A DNA stretch of 64,000 nucleotides from Parazoarcus communis SWub3 = DSM 12120 (GTDB lineage: Bacteria; Pseudomonadota; Gammaproteobacteria; Burkholderiales; Rhodocyclaceae): positions 260,489 through 324,488 of the forward strand of contig NZ_QKOE01000005.1 of assembly GCF_003226565.1 (NCBI RefSeq), in the 5' to 3' direction. The position numbers and the translations under genes are program-made. Position 1 is the first letter of the stretch, and every line of letters starts with the position of its first letter. Below the pieces are notes generated by a model that was not told the DNA's origin, searched no databases, and saw nothing but the letters and a program-made list of their open reading frames with translations. Shown piece by piece: positions 17,410-26,907 of this stretch.

Positions 17410-17425
17410 TGGCACGAACCCTGCT
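17410..17425 (+). promoter_or_regulatory. sigma-54 promoter of the flgBCDEFGHIJKL operon
   Basis: TGGCACGAACCCTGCT matches the sigma-54 consensus with GG at 17411-17412 and GC at 17423-17424, ten bases between. It is 55 bases before the flgB ATG. The activator would be the LafK-like protein whose end opens the window. Confidence 0.85.
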
Positions 17426-17479
17426 GAGACAGCACTGGCGCGCACGAGGCGCGGTCCATAACGGCAAGGCGTTCAAGCA

Positions 17480-17836
17480 ATGAGTATACCGGTTGAACAA
17501 TCCCTGAGCGTCCATGTGCGGGCGCTGGAGCTGCGCATGCAACGCAGTGAGATTCTTGCGGCCAATCTGGCCAATGAGGGAACCCCCGCATTTCAGGCGC
17601 GAGACATCGACTTTTCCCGAGAGATGCAACGGCTCGGCTCCGGCATGTCCGGTTTACCCGATGCTGCGCCCGAGTTGATGTACCGCGTTCCGGCACAGGC
17701 CTCGCTTGATGGCAACACGGTCGAGTTGAATGTGGAACAGGCCGAGTTCTCACGCAATGCCATGGATTTCCAGACCAGCCTGACATTTCTGACCATGAAG
17801 TTTCGTGGTCTTAAGCAGGCCATTGAGGGGCAGTGA
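17480..17836 (+). CDS. flgB: flagellar proximal rod protein FlgB
   Basis: FlgB is the first rod subunit. The 118-aa product has the family motif NLANEGTPAFQARDIDF (equivalent to NIANADTPGYKARDIDF) near residues 31-47 and a C-terminal helix with MDFQTSLTFLTMKFRGL. It is a little shorter than many FlgB proteins (about 130 aa). First gene of the sigma-54-controlled rod/hook operon; overlaps flgC by TGATG. Confidence 0.92.
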   Translation: MSIPVEQSLSVHVRALELRMQRSEILAANLANEGTPAFQARDIDFSREMQRLGSGMSGLPDAAPELMYRVPAQASLDGNTVELNVEQAEFSRNAMDFQTSLTFLTMKFRGLKQAIEGQ

Positions 17837-18264
17837 TGTCATTTGATTCGATCTACCGTATTGCCGGTACGGCAATGAATGCCCAGACAGTCCGGCTCAA
17901 CACCATCGCCAGCAATCTGGCCAACGCGGAATCTGCCGCATCCAGTGCCGACTCGGTGTATCGGGCACGCAAGCCGGTCTTTGCCGCGGTGTACGAGAAC
18001 GGCGAGCTGACCCGGCCGCTCGGAATGGGTGGGGCGCATGTACAGGTGCTGGACGTGGTGACGACAGGGCGTGAGGTGCCGCAGCGCTATGAGCCAGGCA
18101 ATCCGCTGGCCGACGCGAACGGCTATGTCTATTACGCAGATGTGAATGCGATTGAAGAGATGACCGACATGATGTCTGCATCACGCTCGTTCGAGACCGG
18201 GGTGGAGGTGCTGAACCGGGTCAAGAGCATGCAGCAGGGTTTGCTGCGACTGGGAGAGGCGTGA
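17836..18264 (+). CDS. flgC: flagellar proximal rod protein FlgC
   Basis: Second proximal rod subunit, 142 aa. The N-terminal rod motif (NTIASNLANAES) and the C-terminal NAIEEMTDMMSASRSFETGVEVL helix are characteristic. ATG at 17836 shares its A with the flgB stop; a GTG three bases earlier is less likely. TGATG coupling to flgD follows. Confidence 0.93.
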   Translation: MSFDSIYRIAGTAMNAQTVRLNTIASNLANAESAASSADSVYRARKPVFAAVYENGELTRPLGMGGAHVQVLDVVTTGREVPQRYEPGNPLADANGYVYYADVNAIEEMTDMMSASRSFETGVEVLNRVKSMQQGLLRLGEA

Positions 18265-18929
18265 TGTCGACGGTATATGACAGCACCTCGACCAGCAGCC
18301 AGTCCTCAAGCTCGACCGGTGCGGTGATGCAGGCAGCGGACCTGAGCGATGCGCAGCAGGTGGAAAACACTTTCCTGACTTTGCTGACCGCACAGATCAG
18401 CAACCAGGACCCCACCAACCCGCTGGATAGCACGCAGATGATGAGCCAGTACGCGGCGATGGCCCAGGTTCGCAGTATGGAGAACATGGCCTCGATGACT
18501 CGCAACAATATGATCCTGCTTGACAATCTGCAGATGCTGACGGCGGCCGGACTGGTTGGCAAGACCGTGACGGTGGAGGCGGAGTCGGTGCAGGTCGGCG
18601 AGGGGAGGCTGACCGGTATGCTTGATCAGCGTTATGCGTCCAATGACAGCGTCGTCCGTCTGACCAGCGCTGCCGGTGTCGTGACGGAAGTTCGTCTGGG
18701 TGGGCAGGCACCGGGGCTGGTTCCTTTCGATATTGATCCGCTTGCGCTGGGGCTGGCGCCAGGCAGCTACCAGATCGAGGCACTGACTGACGGCGGGGAG
18801 TATCCGGCAGTGCGCGTGGCTGGCGAGGTGGATAGGGTACTGGTCAGTCAGCAGGGGCCGGTGCTTGAGGTCAGCGGGATCGGTTCAGTGCCCTTCTATC
18901 AGATCGCCGCATTTGGCCAGACACCCTGA
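18264..18929 (+). CDS. flgD: flagellar hook-capping protein FlgD
   Basis: FlgD is the scaffold at the tip of the growing hook. The 221-aa product has the family N-terminal motif (FLTLLTAQISNQDPTNPLDS, near residues 38-57) followed by a TUD/Ig-like beta region. ATG at 18264 follows GGGAGAGG at 18252-18259. Normal length. Confidence 0.93.
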   Translation: MSTVYDSTSTSSQSSSSTGAVMQAADLSDAQQVENTFLTLLTAQISNQDPTNPLDSTQMMSQYAAMAQVRSMENMASMTRNNMILLDNLQMLTAAGLVGKTVTVEAESVQVGEGRLTGMLDQRYASNDSVVRLTSAAGVVTEVRLGGQAPGLVPFDIDPLALGLAPGSYQIEALTDGGEYPAVRVAGEVDRVLVSQQGPVLEVSGIGSVPFYQIAAFGQTP

Positions 18930-19001
18930 GTCGCAGTCGGTCCTGCGCTTCGCGCCCCCCCATCCAGATCGAATATCTCATTACTTCGGAGGTCTATCCT
19001 C

Positions 19002-20189
19002 ATGAGTTTCAATATTGCACTTTCCAGTCTTCAGGCGGTGACCGAGCAACTCGGCACGATCAGCAACAACATTGCCAACGCGGCGACCACTGGTTTCAAG
19101 TCCTCGCGAACCAACTTCGGCGCACTGTATGCCGAGTCTCAGGCGATTGGGGTGGAGGTGATCGGCCAGACTCAGAGCATGACGCAGAATGGCACGCTAT
19201 CGACCACCGGGCGCACACTGGATGTGGCCATCGCTGGTGGGGGCTTTCTGATCATGCGCTCGGGTAACGGTGAGCAGGTCTTTACCCGGGCGGGTGTGCT
19301 CAATACCGACGTCAATAATTATCTGGTGAACGCGTCGGGTTTCCGGGTGCAGGGCTATCCGGTCGATGCCGATGGCAATCTGCAGACCGGCGCGCTGGGC
19401 GACATTCAGTTGCAGAACGGCAACCTGGCGGCCAAGGCGACCAACTCACTGGCTTTCATTGCCAACCTTGACGCCAACGAGTCGGTGCCGGCAGTGGTGC
19501 CGTTCGATGCTGCAGATGCTGAGTCCTACAATTCCACCTACACCACCCGGGTTTACGACTCCTTGGGCATTGAACACACGCTGACCCAGTACTTCGTCAA
19601 GACTGCTGACAACCAGTGGGATGCGCATTACTACGTGGACGGCGCTGCCCTTGGGGTGACTCAGGCGATCGAGTTCAGCACCGGCGGCGTACTGACCACT
19701 CCGGTAGGTCCGGCGACGGTGAACTTCACTCCGACTGGCGCAGATCCGATGACGGTGGCGCTGGACTATACCGGTAGCACTCAGTTCGGCTCCAACTTCC
19801 TCGTGACCCGCAATGCGGCCAGCGGCTATACCGCGGGCGAACGGACCGGACTGGCAATCGAGTCCAATGGGCAGATCTATGCAACCTATAGCAATGGTCA
19901 GCGCATGCTGCAGGGGCAGCTCGTGTTGGCCAACTTTGTCAACTTGCAGGGGCTAAGCAATGCCGGCGGCACCGCGTGGACCGAGACCGAAGATTCCGGC
20001 GCAGCGCTGGTCGGCGTGCCAGGCACCGGTCAGAACGGGTCGATCAGCTCGGGCACGCTGGAAAGCTCCAACGTCGATCTGACCCAGCAGTTGGTGGGGC
20101 TGATGGAGGCGCAGCGCAACTATCAGGCGACTACGCGGGTGTTGAGTACCGGTAAGGAGCTCAACCAGGTCCTGTTCAATGCCATCTGA
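19002..20189 (+). CDS. flgE: flagellar hook protein FlgE
   Basis: FlgE builds the hook. The 395-aa product opens with the flagellar rod/hook motif (ISNNIANAATTGFKSSRTNF), contains the hook core (SAGGGFLIM-like and TRAGVLNTD) and ends with LMEAQRNYQATTRVLSTGKEL. CGGAGGT at 18985-18991 precedes the ATG. It is the major structural gene of the operon; 72 bases before it hold no promoter I can identify. Confidence 0.95.
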   Translation: MSFNIALSSLQAVTEQLGTISNNIANAATTGFKSSRTNFGALYAESQAIGVEVIGQTQSMTQNGTLSTTGRTLDVAIAGGGFLIMRSGNGEQVFTRAGVLNTDVNNYLVNASGFRVQGYPVDADGNLQTGALGDIQLQNGNLAAKATNSLAFIANLDANESVPAVVPFDAADAESYNSTYTTRVYDSLGIEHTLTQYFVKTADNQWDAHYYVDGAALGVTQAIEFSTGGVLTTPVGPATVNFTPTGADPMTVALDYTGSTQFGSNFLVTRNAASGYTAGERTGLAIESNGQIYATYSNGQRMLQGQLVLANFVNLQGLSNAGGTAWTETEDSGAALVGVPGTGQNGSISSGTLESSNVDLTQQLVGLMEAQRNYQATTRVLSTGKELNQVLFNAI

Positions 20190-20197
20190 GGTCGGTC

Positions 20198-20926
20198 GTG
20201 GATAAGCTCGGCTATACCGCAATGACTGCAGCGGCACGCACGATGATGTCGCTGCAGGTGCAGGCCAACAACTTGGCCAACGTGAATACCGCCGGCTTTC
20301 GAGCCGATATGGATAGTGCCGAGGCGGTGGCTGTGGAAGGCTACGGCTATGACAGTCGGCATCTTGTGACGACGCGTGGCGTCGGCGTGGACATGCGTCC
20401 GGGTGCGGCGATGCAGACCGGGCGGCCGCTGGATGTTGCCATCGCCGGCAATGGCTTGATCGCCGTCGAAACCGCCACCGGCGAGGCCTACACCCGCAAT
20501 GGAGCGATGCAGCTGGATGCCGACATGACGCTGACCATTGGCGGTCGGGCAGTGATTGGTGACGGTGGTCCGATTGTGCTGCCTGCGCATGACCGGATCG
20601 AAATCGCTCCGGATGGCACGATCAGCGTGCTGGCACGGGGTGAGCAGGAAATGGCGGAGGTCGGTCGGATCAAGCTGGTCAATCCTCCTGCGATTGAGGT
20701 GAGCAAGCGACTGGATGGTCTGCTCGGGCGGACTGACGGCCGGCCCTTCGTGGTGGACGACGCGGTGCGTCTGCAGTCCGGATATCTTGAGTCGAGCAAT
20801 GTTTCCGCGATCGAACAATTGACCACGACGATGAGCCTGAGTCGCCAGTTTGAGGCGCAGGTCAAGATGATGAAGGCGGCCGAGGATCTGTCCTCCGCCG
20901 GCAACCGCATGCTGCGTGGCAGTTAA
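20198..20926 (+). CDS. flgF: flagellar distal rod protein FlgF
   Basis: FlgF is a distal rod subunit, 242 aa, starting with GTG at 20198, 8 bases after the flgE stop. It has the MTAAARTMMSLQVQANNLANV N-terminal rod motif, the central VAIAGNGLIAVETATGE hook-like core and the C-terminal SRQFEAQVKMMKAAEDL helix. Family length is 240-250 aa. Confidence 0.93.
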   Translation: MDKLGYTAMTAAARTMMSLQVQANNLANVNTAGFRADMDSAEAVAVEGYGYDSRHLVTTRGVGVDMRPGAAMQTGRPLDVAIAGNGLIAVETATGEAYTRNGAMQLDADMTLTIGGRAVIGDGGPIVLPAHDRIEIAPDGTISVLARGEQEMAEVGRIKLVNPPAIEVSKRLDGLLGRTDGRPFVVDDAVRLQSGYLESSNVSAIEQLTTTMSLSRQFEAQVKMMKAAEDLSSAGNRMLRGS

Positions 20927-20939
20927 GGGAGTCCTGAAA

Positions 20940-21725
20940 ATGAGTTCTGCATTGTGGGTGAGCAAGACCGGTCTGGCGGCTCAGGACAAGGCGTTGGCAA
21001 CCGTGGCCAACAATCTCGCCAATGTCAATACCGTGGGCTTCAAGAGCGATCGGGTGGTGTTTGAGGATCTGTTCTACACCATTGAGCGTCAGCCGGGTGC
21101 GCAGGCTGACCAGGTCAATACCGTACCGTCCGGCATTCAGCTTGGCAGCGGTGTGCGGGTGGCGGGCACGCAGAAGGTGTTCACCGAGGGCAGCATGCAG
21201 ACAACCGGGCAGCCGATGGATCTGGCGGTTCTGGGCTCGGGTTTCTTTCAAGTTGAGTCGCCAACGGGTGAGGTTCTGTACACCGAAAACGGCCAGCTGC
21301 AGCTCAATGCTGAAGGCATGCTTGTGAACACCCAGGGTTTGCCGCTGGTTCCAGCGATCGAAGTGCCTGCGGGCAGCAGCCGCTTTACCGTTGGTAGCGA
21401 CGGGGTGGTGACTGCGGTGCTGGCAGGAGAGACCCAGCCTGTGGAACTGGGCCAGATCAGGTTGGTGAACTTCGCCAACCCCGGTGGGCTGGAGGCCTTG
21501 GGCGGCAACTTGTATCGCGAGACGATTGCCAGCGGTGAGCCGGTCGAGGGCGCACCGGGTGAGGATGGCCTGGGGCAGATCAAGCAAGGTGTGCTTGAAG
21601 GCTCGAACGTGCAGGTGGTGGAGGCAATGGTTTCAATGATTGCCATCCAGCGGGCCTACGAGTCGTCGGCGAAGGTGCTGGATGCGGCCTCGGGTATGCA
21701 GCAGTTCCTCAATCAGACGGTCTGA
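20940..21725 (+). CDS. flgG: flagellar distal rod protein FlgG
   Basis: FlgG makes the distal rod (drive shaft). The 261-aa product matches the family size, with VANNLANVNTVGFKSDRVVFEDL near residue 20-45, QPMDLAVLGSGFFQVE, and a VVEAMVSMIAIQRAYESSAKVL C-terminal helix. ATG at 20940 follows AAGGGAG; the frame is open 24 bases further upstream inside flgF. Confidence 0.95.
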   Translation: MSSALWVSKTGLAAQDKALATVANNLANVNTVGFKSDRVVFEDLFYTIERQPGAQADQVNTVPSGIQLGSGVRVAGTQKVFTEGSMQTTGQPMDLAVLGSGFFQVESPTGEVLYTENGQLQLNAEGMLVNTQGLPLVPAIEVPAGSSRFTVGSDGVVTAVLAGETQPVELGQIRLVNFANPGGLEALGGNLYRETIASGEPVEGAPGEDGLGQIKQGVLEGSNVQVVEAMVSMIAIQRAYESSAKVLDAASGMQQFLNQTV

Positions 21726-21729
21726 TGAA

Positions 21730-22389
21730 ATGAAGGTTTTCGTATTGCTGATGGTGTCGCTGTTGCTGGGGGGGTGCCAGCCCTATGGGCTGCTGTCCCC
21801 AGACGACTCCGCGTTGTACGAACCGCCCGAGCCCCGGATCGAAGTGCCTCAGGCGACCGCTGGTGGTTTGCTGCGCGCCGGTCAAGGCAACTCCCTGGTC
21901 AGGGATCGCCGCGCTGGCCGTCTGGGCGATATCGTCACCGTCCTGCTTAATGAAGCGACGCAATCGAGCAAGAGCGCAGGGACTTCATTCGATAAGAGTT
22001 CGGATCTGTCTGTCGGTATTCCGAACGTGCTTGGCAAGCAGTACGACCGGCTGGAGAGTTCGGCATCCGCTTCACGGGGTTTCGAAGGCACGGCCAGCAG
22101 CTCACAGCAAAACGTGTTGCGTGGATCCATTTCAGTGGTGGTGCACAGGGTGTTGCCGGATGGCACGCTGATGGTTAGGGGGGAGAAGGTGCTGCAACTC
22201 AACCAGGGTGACGAGATCATCCGCCTCAGCGGGCTGGTGCGTCCGGACGATATCGATCGCCACAATCAAGTGTCCTCGCAGCGGGTGGCCAATGCCCGGG
22301 TGTCCTACGCTGGGCGTGGTGCCCTGGCCGACAGCAATGCGGCCGGCTGGCTGACCCGATTCTTCAACAGTCCGTGGTTCCCGTTATGA
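21730..22389 (+). CDS. flgH: flagellar L-ring lipoprotein FlgH
   Basis: FlgH forms the L ring in the outer membrane. The 219-aa product starts at 21730 with a lipoprotein signal (lipobox LGGC, lipid-bearing Cys16) and contains GRAGDIVTV-like [18 protein letters not shown] and [33 protein letters not shown] sequence of the family. A longer frame overlapping flgG is rejected because it would bury the signal peptide. Overlaps flgI by ATGA. Confidence 0.95.
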   Translation: MKVFVLLMVSLLLGGCQPYGLLSPDDSALYEPPEPRIEVPQATAGGLLRAGQGNSLVRDRRAGRLGDIVTVLLNEATQSSKSAGTSFDKSSDLSVGIPNVLGKQYDRLESSASASRGFEGTASSSQQNVLRGSISVVVHRVLPDGTLMVRGEKVLQLNQGDEIIRLSGLVRPDDIDRHNQVSSQRVANARVSYAGRGALADSNAAGWLTRFFNSPWFPL

Positions 22390-23546
22390 AGCCGAATCGC
22401 ATCCGCCACGTCATGATGACCATCGTCATCGGATTGTTTGTCTTGAACAGCCATGCGCAATCCGGTCGTACAGCTGCACGCGCTGCGCCGGTGCAGGCCG
22501 ACCGCTCGGCCTTGATGGACCTGGTCGACGTCGAGGGCATTCGGGACAACCAGCTGGTTGGGTACGGACTCGTCGTCGGGCTTGATGGTACCGGTGACCG
22601 CGGTCAGGTACGTTTTACCGGGCAGTCAGTGGCGAACATGCTGCGTGAGTTCGGTGTCAGTCTGCCACCGAACATCAACCCCAATCTCAAGAACGCGGCC
22701 GCGGTGACGGTAACCGCGACCATGCCGCCAGGATATAGCCCTGGGCAGACGCTGGACGTGAGCGTGTCTTCACTTGGCGATGCCAAGAGTTTGCGTGGCG
22801 GGCAGTTGCTGATGACGCCGTTGCGCGGGGTGGATGGCGAAATTTATGCACTGGCGCAGGGAGATCTGGTTGTGGGCGGGGTCAATGCTTCAGGTGCCAG
22901 TGGCTCAAGCGTGGCGGTCAATAGCTCCAATACCGGCCTGATTCCCAACGGTGCGACGATAGAACGCATGATTCCGAGCGATTTTGCTGAACGTCCGGAT
23001 GTCATGCTGAACTTGCGGCGACCAAGTTTTCAGACGGCAAATGCAATCATGGATGAGATCAACACGCGTTTTGGGGCCGACACGGCGGTTGCCCTCAACG
23101 CAACAAAGGTCTCGGTGCGCGCGCCGTACGACAGTTCGCAGCGTACTGCCTTCATGGCGCTCTTGGAGAACATGCAGGTGGCGCAAGGCCGTAGCCGGCC
23201 GCGTGTGGTGTTCAACAGCCGGACGGGTACCGTTGTCATTGGTCAGGGGGTAAAGGTGAAGGCTGCCGCGGTTGCGCATGGCAGCTTGACCGTGACAGTC
23301 AGTGAGACCCCGCAGGTCAGCCAGCCAGCGCCGTTCTCCCGCCAAGGAGAGACGGCGGTGGTGCCACGCAGCGATGTATCCGTGAGTCAGGACGTGAAGC
23401 CGATGATTCAGTGGCCCGAGGGCGCGAATCTGGAAACCATCGTCAATACGGTAAACAGCCTGGGGGCAAGCCCGGATGACATCATGAGCATCCTGCAATC
23501 GCTCGAGCGCGCCGGTGCGCTCAATGCTGAACTGATTGTGATGTAG
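22386..23546 (+). CDS. flgI: flagellar P-ring protein FlgI
   Basis: FlgI forms the periplasmic P ring, with FlgA as chaperone. The 386-aa product has a signal peptide ([16 protein letters not shown], cleavage about residue 26) and the highly conserved [39 protein letters not shown] and [12 protein letters not shown] blocks. ATG at 22386 overlaps the flgH stop. Full length. Confidence 0.96.
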   Translation: MKPNRIRHVMMTIVIGLFVLNSHAQSGRTAARAAPVQADRSALMDLVDVEGIRDNQLVGYGLVVGLDGTGDRGQVRFTGQSVANMLREFGVSLPPNINPNLKNAAAVTVTATMPPGYSPGQTLDVSVSSLGDAKSLRGGQLLMTPLRGVDGEIYALAQGDLVVGGVNASGASGSSVAVNSSNTGLIPNGATIERMIPSDFAERPDVMLNLRRPSFQTANAIMDEINTRFGADTAVALNATKVSVRAPYDSSQRTAFMALLENMQVAQGRSRPRVVFNSRTGTVVIGQGVKVKAAAVAHGSLTVTVSETPQVSQPAPFSRQGETAVVPRSDVSVSQDVKPMIQWPEGANLETIVNTVNSLGASPDDIMSILQSLERAGALNAELIVM

Positions 23547-23560
23547 GAGTTGGGCGGGCG

Positions 23561-24577
23561 ATGAACGTGCATTTTCTTTCAGCCGCGCCGGCACGTCTGC
23601 AGGGCGAGGTGTCGGTCGGGCGTAACCGGCTGGAGGCAGTGGCCGAGCAGTTCGAGGCAATGTTCTTGCGTCAGTTGCTCAAACAGATGCGTAAAGCCAG
23701 TGATGTATTGGGTGCCGATAATCCGATGCGTAGCCGTTCGCTCGATACCTTGCGCGATATGCAGGACGATGCGCTGGCCGACGAGCTTGCGGTCAGGCGC
23801 CAGACGGGCATAGCCGACATGATCGTGCGTCAGCTGACGGGTGAAGGGGCGCCGGTGGCGCCGGCACCCGCTCCGCTCGCAGTGGCGACAATGCCGCGCA
23901 TGCAGGCCAGTGTGGTACAGCCACTGGCAGCCACCTGGCGGCGTGGTGCGGAAGGCGCGATGCGGGTCTGGGAGCAGGGCAGTCGTGCTTTTCGGGCACT
24001 GGTCGATAGTGTGATTGCTCATGAGTCCGGCGGGCGGATCGACGCGGTTTCTCCGCGGGGGGCGCGCGGGCTGATGCAATTGATGCCAGCCACTGCGCGC
24101 GAAATGGCACAGGCGTTGGGGTTGGAGTATGACGAGCCCCGCCTGTTGTCCGATCGTGAATACAACAAGCAATTGGGCACGGCCTACCTGGGTAAGATGC
24201 TTGAACGTTATGAGGGTGCCGGCCCTCTCGCGGTGGCTGCATACAATGCCGGGCCAGGCCGGGTGGACGAATGGCTGCAGCGTTTTGGTGATCCGCGCAG
24301 TGGTGCGATCGGCGTCGCGGAATGGGTCGAGCGTATTCCCTTCAAGGAAACCCGCGACTACACCCGCAGCATACTGGATGGCCTGCGTGGTCAGGGGCTT
24401 GAGCCGGGTGGAGAGTCGAATATGGCGAGGCGTGCACTGGGTGGCGGGCTTTCTGCTGATCGGTTTAAGCCCAGCGTGCATTCGGTCGCCCTGACTTCAA
24501 GAACAGATGCCGGTGCGCCCCGTTCGGCGGCTTTTGCCCAGAGCGTGCGCATCGTAACCGAGGACTTGTCGCAATGA
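23561..24577 (+). CDS. flgJ: FlgJ rod-cap fused to an SLT-type lytic transglycosylase domain
   Basis: FlgJ caps the growing rod and in many bacteria opens the peptidoglycan. Residues 15-90 are the rod-binding domain (QFEAMFLRQLLKQMRKAS). The C-terminal half (about residues 145-270) looks like a GH23 soluble lytic transglycosylase: HESGGRIDAVSPRGARGLMQ with catalytic Glu155, then AYNAGPGRVDEW and a TRDY motif. The usual second domain of beta- and gammaproteobacterial FlgJ is instead a GH73 glucosaminidase, so this is a different pairing. The 338-aa length is normal for a two-domain FlgJ. Overlaps flgK by ATGA. Confidence 0.9.
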   Translation: MNVHFLSAAPARLQGEVSVGRNRLEAVAEQFEAMFLRQLLKQMRKASDVLGADNPMRSRSLDTLRDMQDDALADELAVRRQTGIADMIVRQLTGEGAPVAPAPAPLAVATMPRMQASVVQPLAATWRRGAEGAMRVWEQGSRAFRALVDSVIAHESGGRIDAVSPRGARGLMQLMPATAREMAQALGLEYDEPRLLSDREYNKQLGTAYLGKMLERYEGAGPLAVAAYNAGPGRVDEWLQRFGDPRSGAIGVAEWVERIPFKETRDYTRSILDGLRGQGLEPGGESNMARRALGGGLSADRFKPSVHSVALTSRTDAGAPRSAAFAQSVRIVTEDLSQ

Positions 24578-25941
24578 CCATGCTGAGCCAGATAGCCTAT
24601 TCCGGACTGCACGCCACCCAGCTGGCACTGAGCGGGACGGCCCACAACGTTGCCAACGTCAATACGCCAGGGTTCAGTCGTGTCGGGACAGTGATGGGAT
24701 CAACGCCGGGCTATGGCGGACTGAGTGCCGGTGGGGGGGTGCAGGTGGTAGGCATCCGACGTATCTCCAGCGACTTCTACAATCACCAACTGTGGCGCGC
24801 GACCTCTGAGAAGTCGTATCACGACAACACCCAGCAATACCTCAGTGCATTGGAAGGGGTGATGGCAGGCGATGGGGCCAGTATCAGCGTGGGGCTGGAT
24901 CGCTTCTTCGCTGCGCTGAGTGAATTGAGTACAACGCCCGAGTCGACTGCGCTACGCCAGCAGGTGGTCTCCGAGGCAGGAAATCTGGCGGCGAGATTCA
25001 ATCTTCTGGCAGGTAATGTCGATGCGCAGGTCCGCTCCTTGCAAGCACAGCGATCGGCCATGGTCGATGGTGCCAATCGCTTGATGAGCAATGTTGCCGC
25101 GCTCAATCAGCAGATCGTTGAGGTCGAGTCGGTGGGGGGGGACTCGAAGGCGCTGCGTGATCATCGCGACATCCTGGTTCAAGATCTCAGCACCTACGCC
25201 AGCGTCAGGGTGCTCGAGGCACAGGATGGCTCGATCACGGTGTCTCTCGACAATGGTCAGCCTCTGGTGGCGGGCAGTTTGGCCAGCACGCTGGAACTCG
25301 CCACCTTGCCATCGGGTGATCAGGCGCTGTCGCTGGCGTTTTCGACGACTCAGTTTCCGCTGCAGCAATCGCGACTGGGCGGAGCTCTGGGCGGTTTGCA
25401 CAGGGTCGAGCAAGGTTCGTTGAAGTCCGTCCTGAATAACCTGCACGATATGGCGTCGGCCCTATCCCAAACGGTCAACGATACCCTGGCGACGGGTTAT
25501 GACTTGAACGGCAATCCGGGCGCCGCCTTGTTCAGCTATGACCCGAGCAGCATCACCGGCATGTTGTCGGTTCAGCCGCTGTCGGCTGCCGACCTGGCCT
25601 TATCTGGCGTAGCCGATGAGGTTGGCAACAATGAGGTCTTGCTGCAATTGCTCAAGTTGGGGCAGACCCCGTTGACGGTGGCCGGCAACCTGGTCACCTT
25701 GAATGAAGCCTATGCGGCCATGTTGGGTCGGGTGGCCAGCGACAGCCGTCAGACTCAGGCCGATCTGCAGTCGGCGACGACTGTGCAGGCGCAGGCGCAG
25801 GCGCGACGGGATTCGGTCAGTGCGGTCAACCTGGACGAAGAGGCGGTGAATCTGCTGAATTTCCAGCAAGCCTATCAGGCCAACATGAAAATCATCACCA
25901 CAGCGAACGCGCTGTTCGATGATCTGCTCGCCGCCTTCTGA
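24574..25941 (+). CDS. flgK: flagellar hook-associated protein 1 FlgK
   Basis: FlgK is the first hook-filament junction protein. The 455-aa product starts with the FlgK N-terminal motif (ALSGTAHNVANVNTPGFSR, residues 16-34) and ends with VNLDEEAVNLLNFQQAYQANMKII, the typical C-terminal D0 helix. It is somewhat short for the family (often 450-650 aa). A run of eight G lies at 25134-25141. FlgN is the expected chaperone. Confidence 0.94.
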   Translation: MTMLSQIAYSGLHATQLALSGTAHNVANVNTPGFSRVGTVMGSTPGYGGLSAGGGVQVVGIRRISSDFYNHQLWRATSEKSYHDNTQQYLSALEGVMAGDGASISVGLDRFFAALSELSTTPESTALRQQVVSEAGNLAARFNLLAGNVDAQVRSLQAQRSAMVDGANRLMSNVAALNQQIVEVESVGGDSKALRDHRDILVQDLSTYASVRVLEAQDGSITVSLDNGQPLVAGSLASTLELATLPSGDQALSLAFSTTQFPLQQSRLGGALGGLHRVEQGSLKSVLNNLHDMASALSQTVNDTLATGYDLNGNPGAALFSYDPSSITGMLSVQPLSAADLALSGVADEVGNNEVLLQLLKLGQTPLTVAGNLVTLNEAYAAMLGRVASDSRQTQADLQSATTVQAQAQARRDSVSAVNLDEEAVNLLNFQQAYQANMKIITTANALFDDLLAAF

Positions 25942-25979
25942 ATCCTATATCTCCGTCCCGTCCTTGCCTGGAAGCCATG

Positions 25980-26894
25980 ATGCGTATCACCAATGCCCAG
26001 ATAGCCGCCATGATGCATGGCTCAATGAACTCCAATGCCGCCCGGCTGGGGCAGCTGATGCAGCAGATGGCGACCGGTCAGCGCATCATCCAGCCTTCCG
26101 ATGATCCGGTAGCCAGTGTGCGGGTGTTGCGCCTGCAGCGCGAGGAAGCCGGTATTGCCCAGTATCGGACCAATATCCAGACGGTATCGGGCAGCCTGTC
26201 AGTGCAGGAAACCAACCTCACTGCGGCTTCGGACACCTTGCTCAACCTGCGGGATCTGCTGGTGTGGGCGGGCAACGACACCAATGGTGCGGACGAACTG
26301 CGGGCCATGGCCGAGGAGATGAGCAATATTGAATCCACCTTGGTCAGTTTCCTGAACGTGCGTGATACCGAGGGGCGCTACCTGTTGTCAGGCACCTATA
26401 GCGACCGTCCGGCCGTGAGCTTCGACAGCGTGAGTGGTACGTACAGCGTCACCGGTAACGATCGGCACCGGCAGGCGGCGGTAGCCACGGGTGTGCTCAT
26501 TGATGAGAACGTCACGGTCATGGAGGTGCTGGGACCCGGAGCGGATTTCCTCAACGAGATTCACACCCTGGTGTCAGTGCTTTCGGACCCCGCCCTCGAT
26601 GCAAACGATCCTGTGGTCAAGGGGCAGGTGCGTGGCGCGCTTGACGCGCTCGATGCAGTACATCGCAAGCTACTGGTGCAGGTTTCGGAGTTGGGGGGAC
26701 GGCAGAACATGCTGACCCTGCTGGATGAGAGTCAGGGCGACACCTCGGTGGTCAACCAGGGCATCGAGGGGGCGCTGACCGCACTGGATTACGCGGGGGC
26801 TTCGATCGATCTGAATGAGTACAAGCTGGCGGTACAAGCGACACAGCAAACGTATTTGAAGATCAATCAGCTGTCGCTGTTCAACTTGTTGTGA
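25980..26894 (+). CDS. flgL: flagellar hook-associated protein 3 FlgL
   Basis: FlgL is the second hook-filament junction protein. The 304-aa product is flagellin-like: N-terminal MRITNAQIAAMMHGSMN and QRIIQPSDDPVASVRVLRLQ, and a C-terminal helix ending TYLKINQLSLFNLL. ATG at 25980 lies six bases after GGAAG; an ATG at 25977 is directly upstream. Family length about 300 aa. Confidence 0.94.
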   Translation: MRITNAQIAAMMHGSMNSNAARLGQLMQQMATGQRIIQPSDDPVASVRVLRLQREEAGIAQYRTNIQTVSGSLSVQETNLTAASDTLLNLRDLLVWAGNDTNGADELRAMAEEMSNIESTLVSFLNVRDTEGRYLLSGTYSDRPAVSFDSVSGTYSVTGNDRHRQAAVATGVLIDENVTVMEVLGPGADFLNEIHTLVSVLSDPALDANDPVVKGQVRGALDALDAVHRKLLVQVSELGGRQNMLTLLDESQGDTSVVNQGIEGALTALDYAGASIDLNEYKLAVQATQQTYLKINQLSLFNLL

Positions 26895-26907
26895 GCGGGA
26901 GCAGGGA

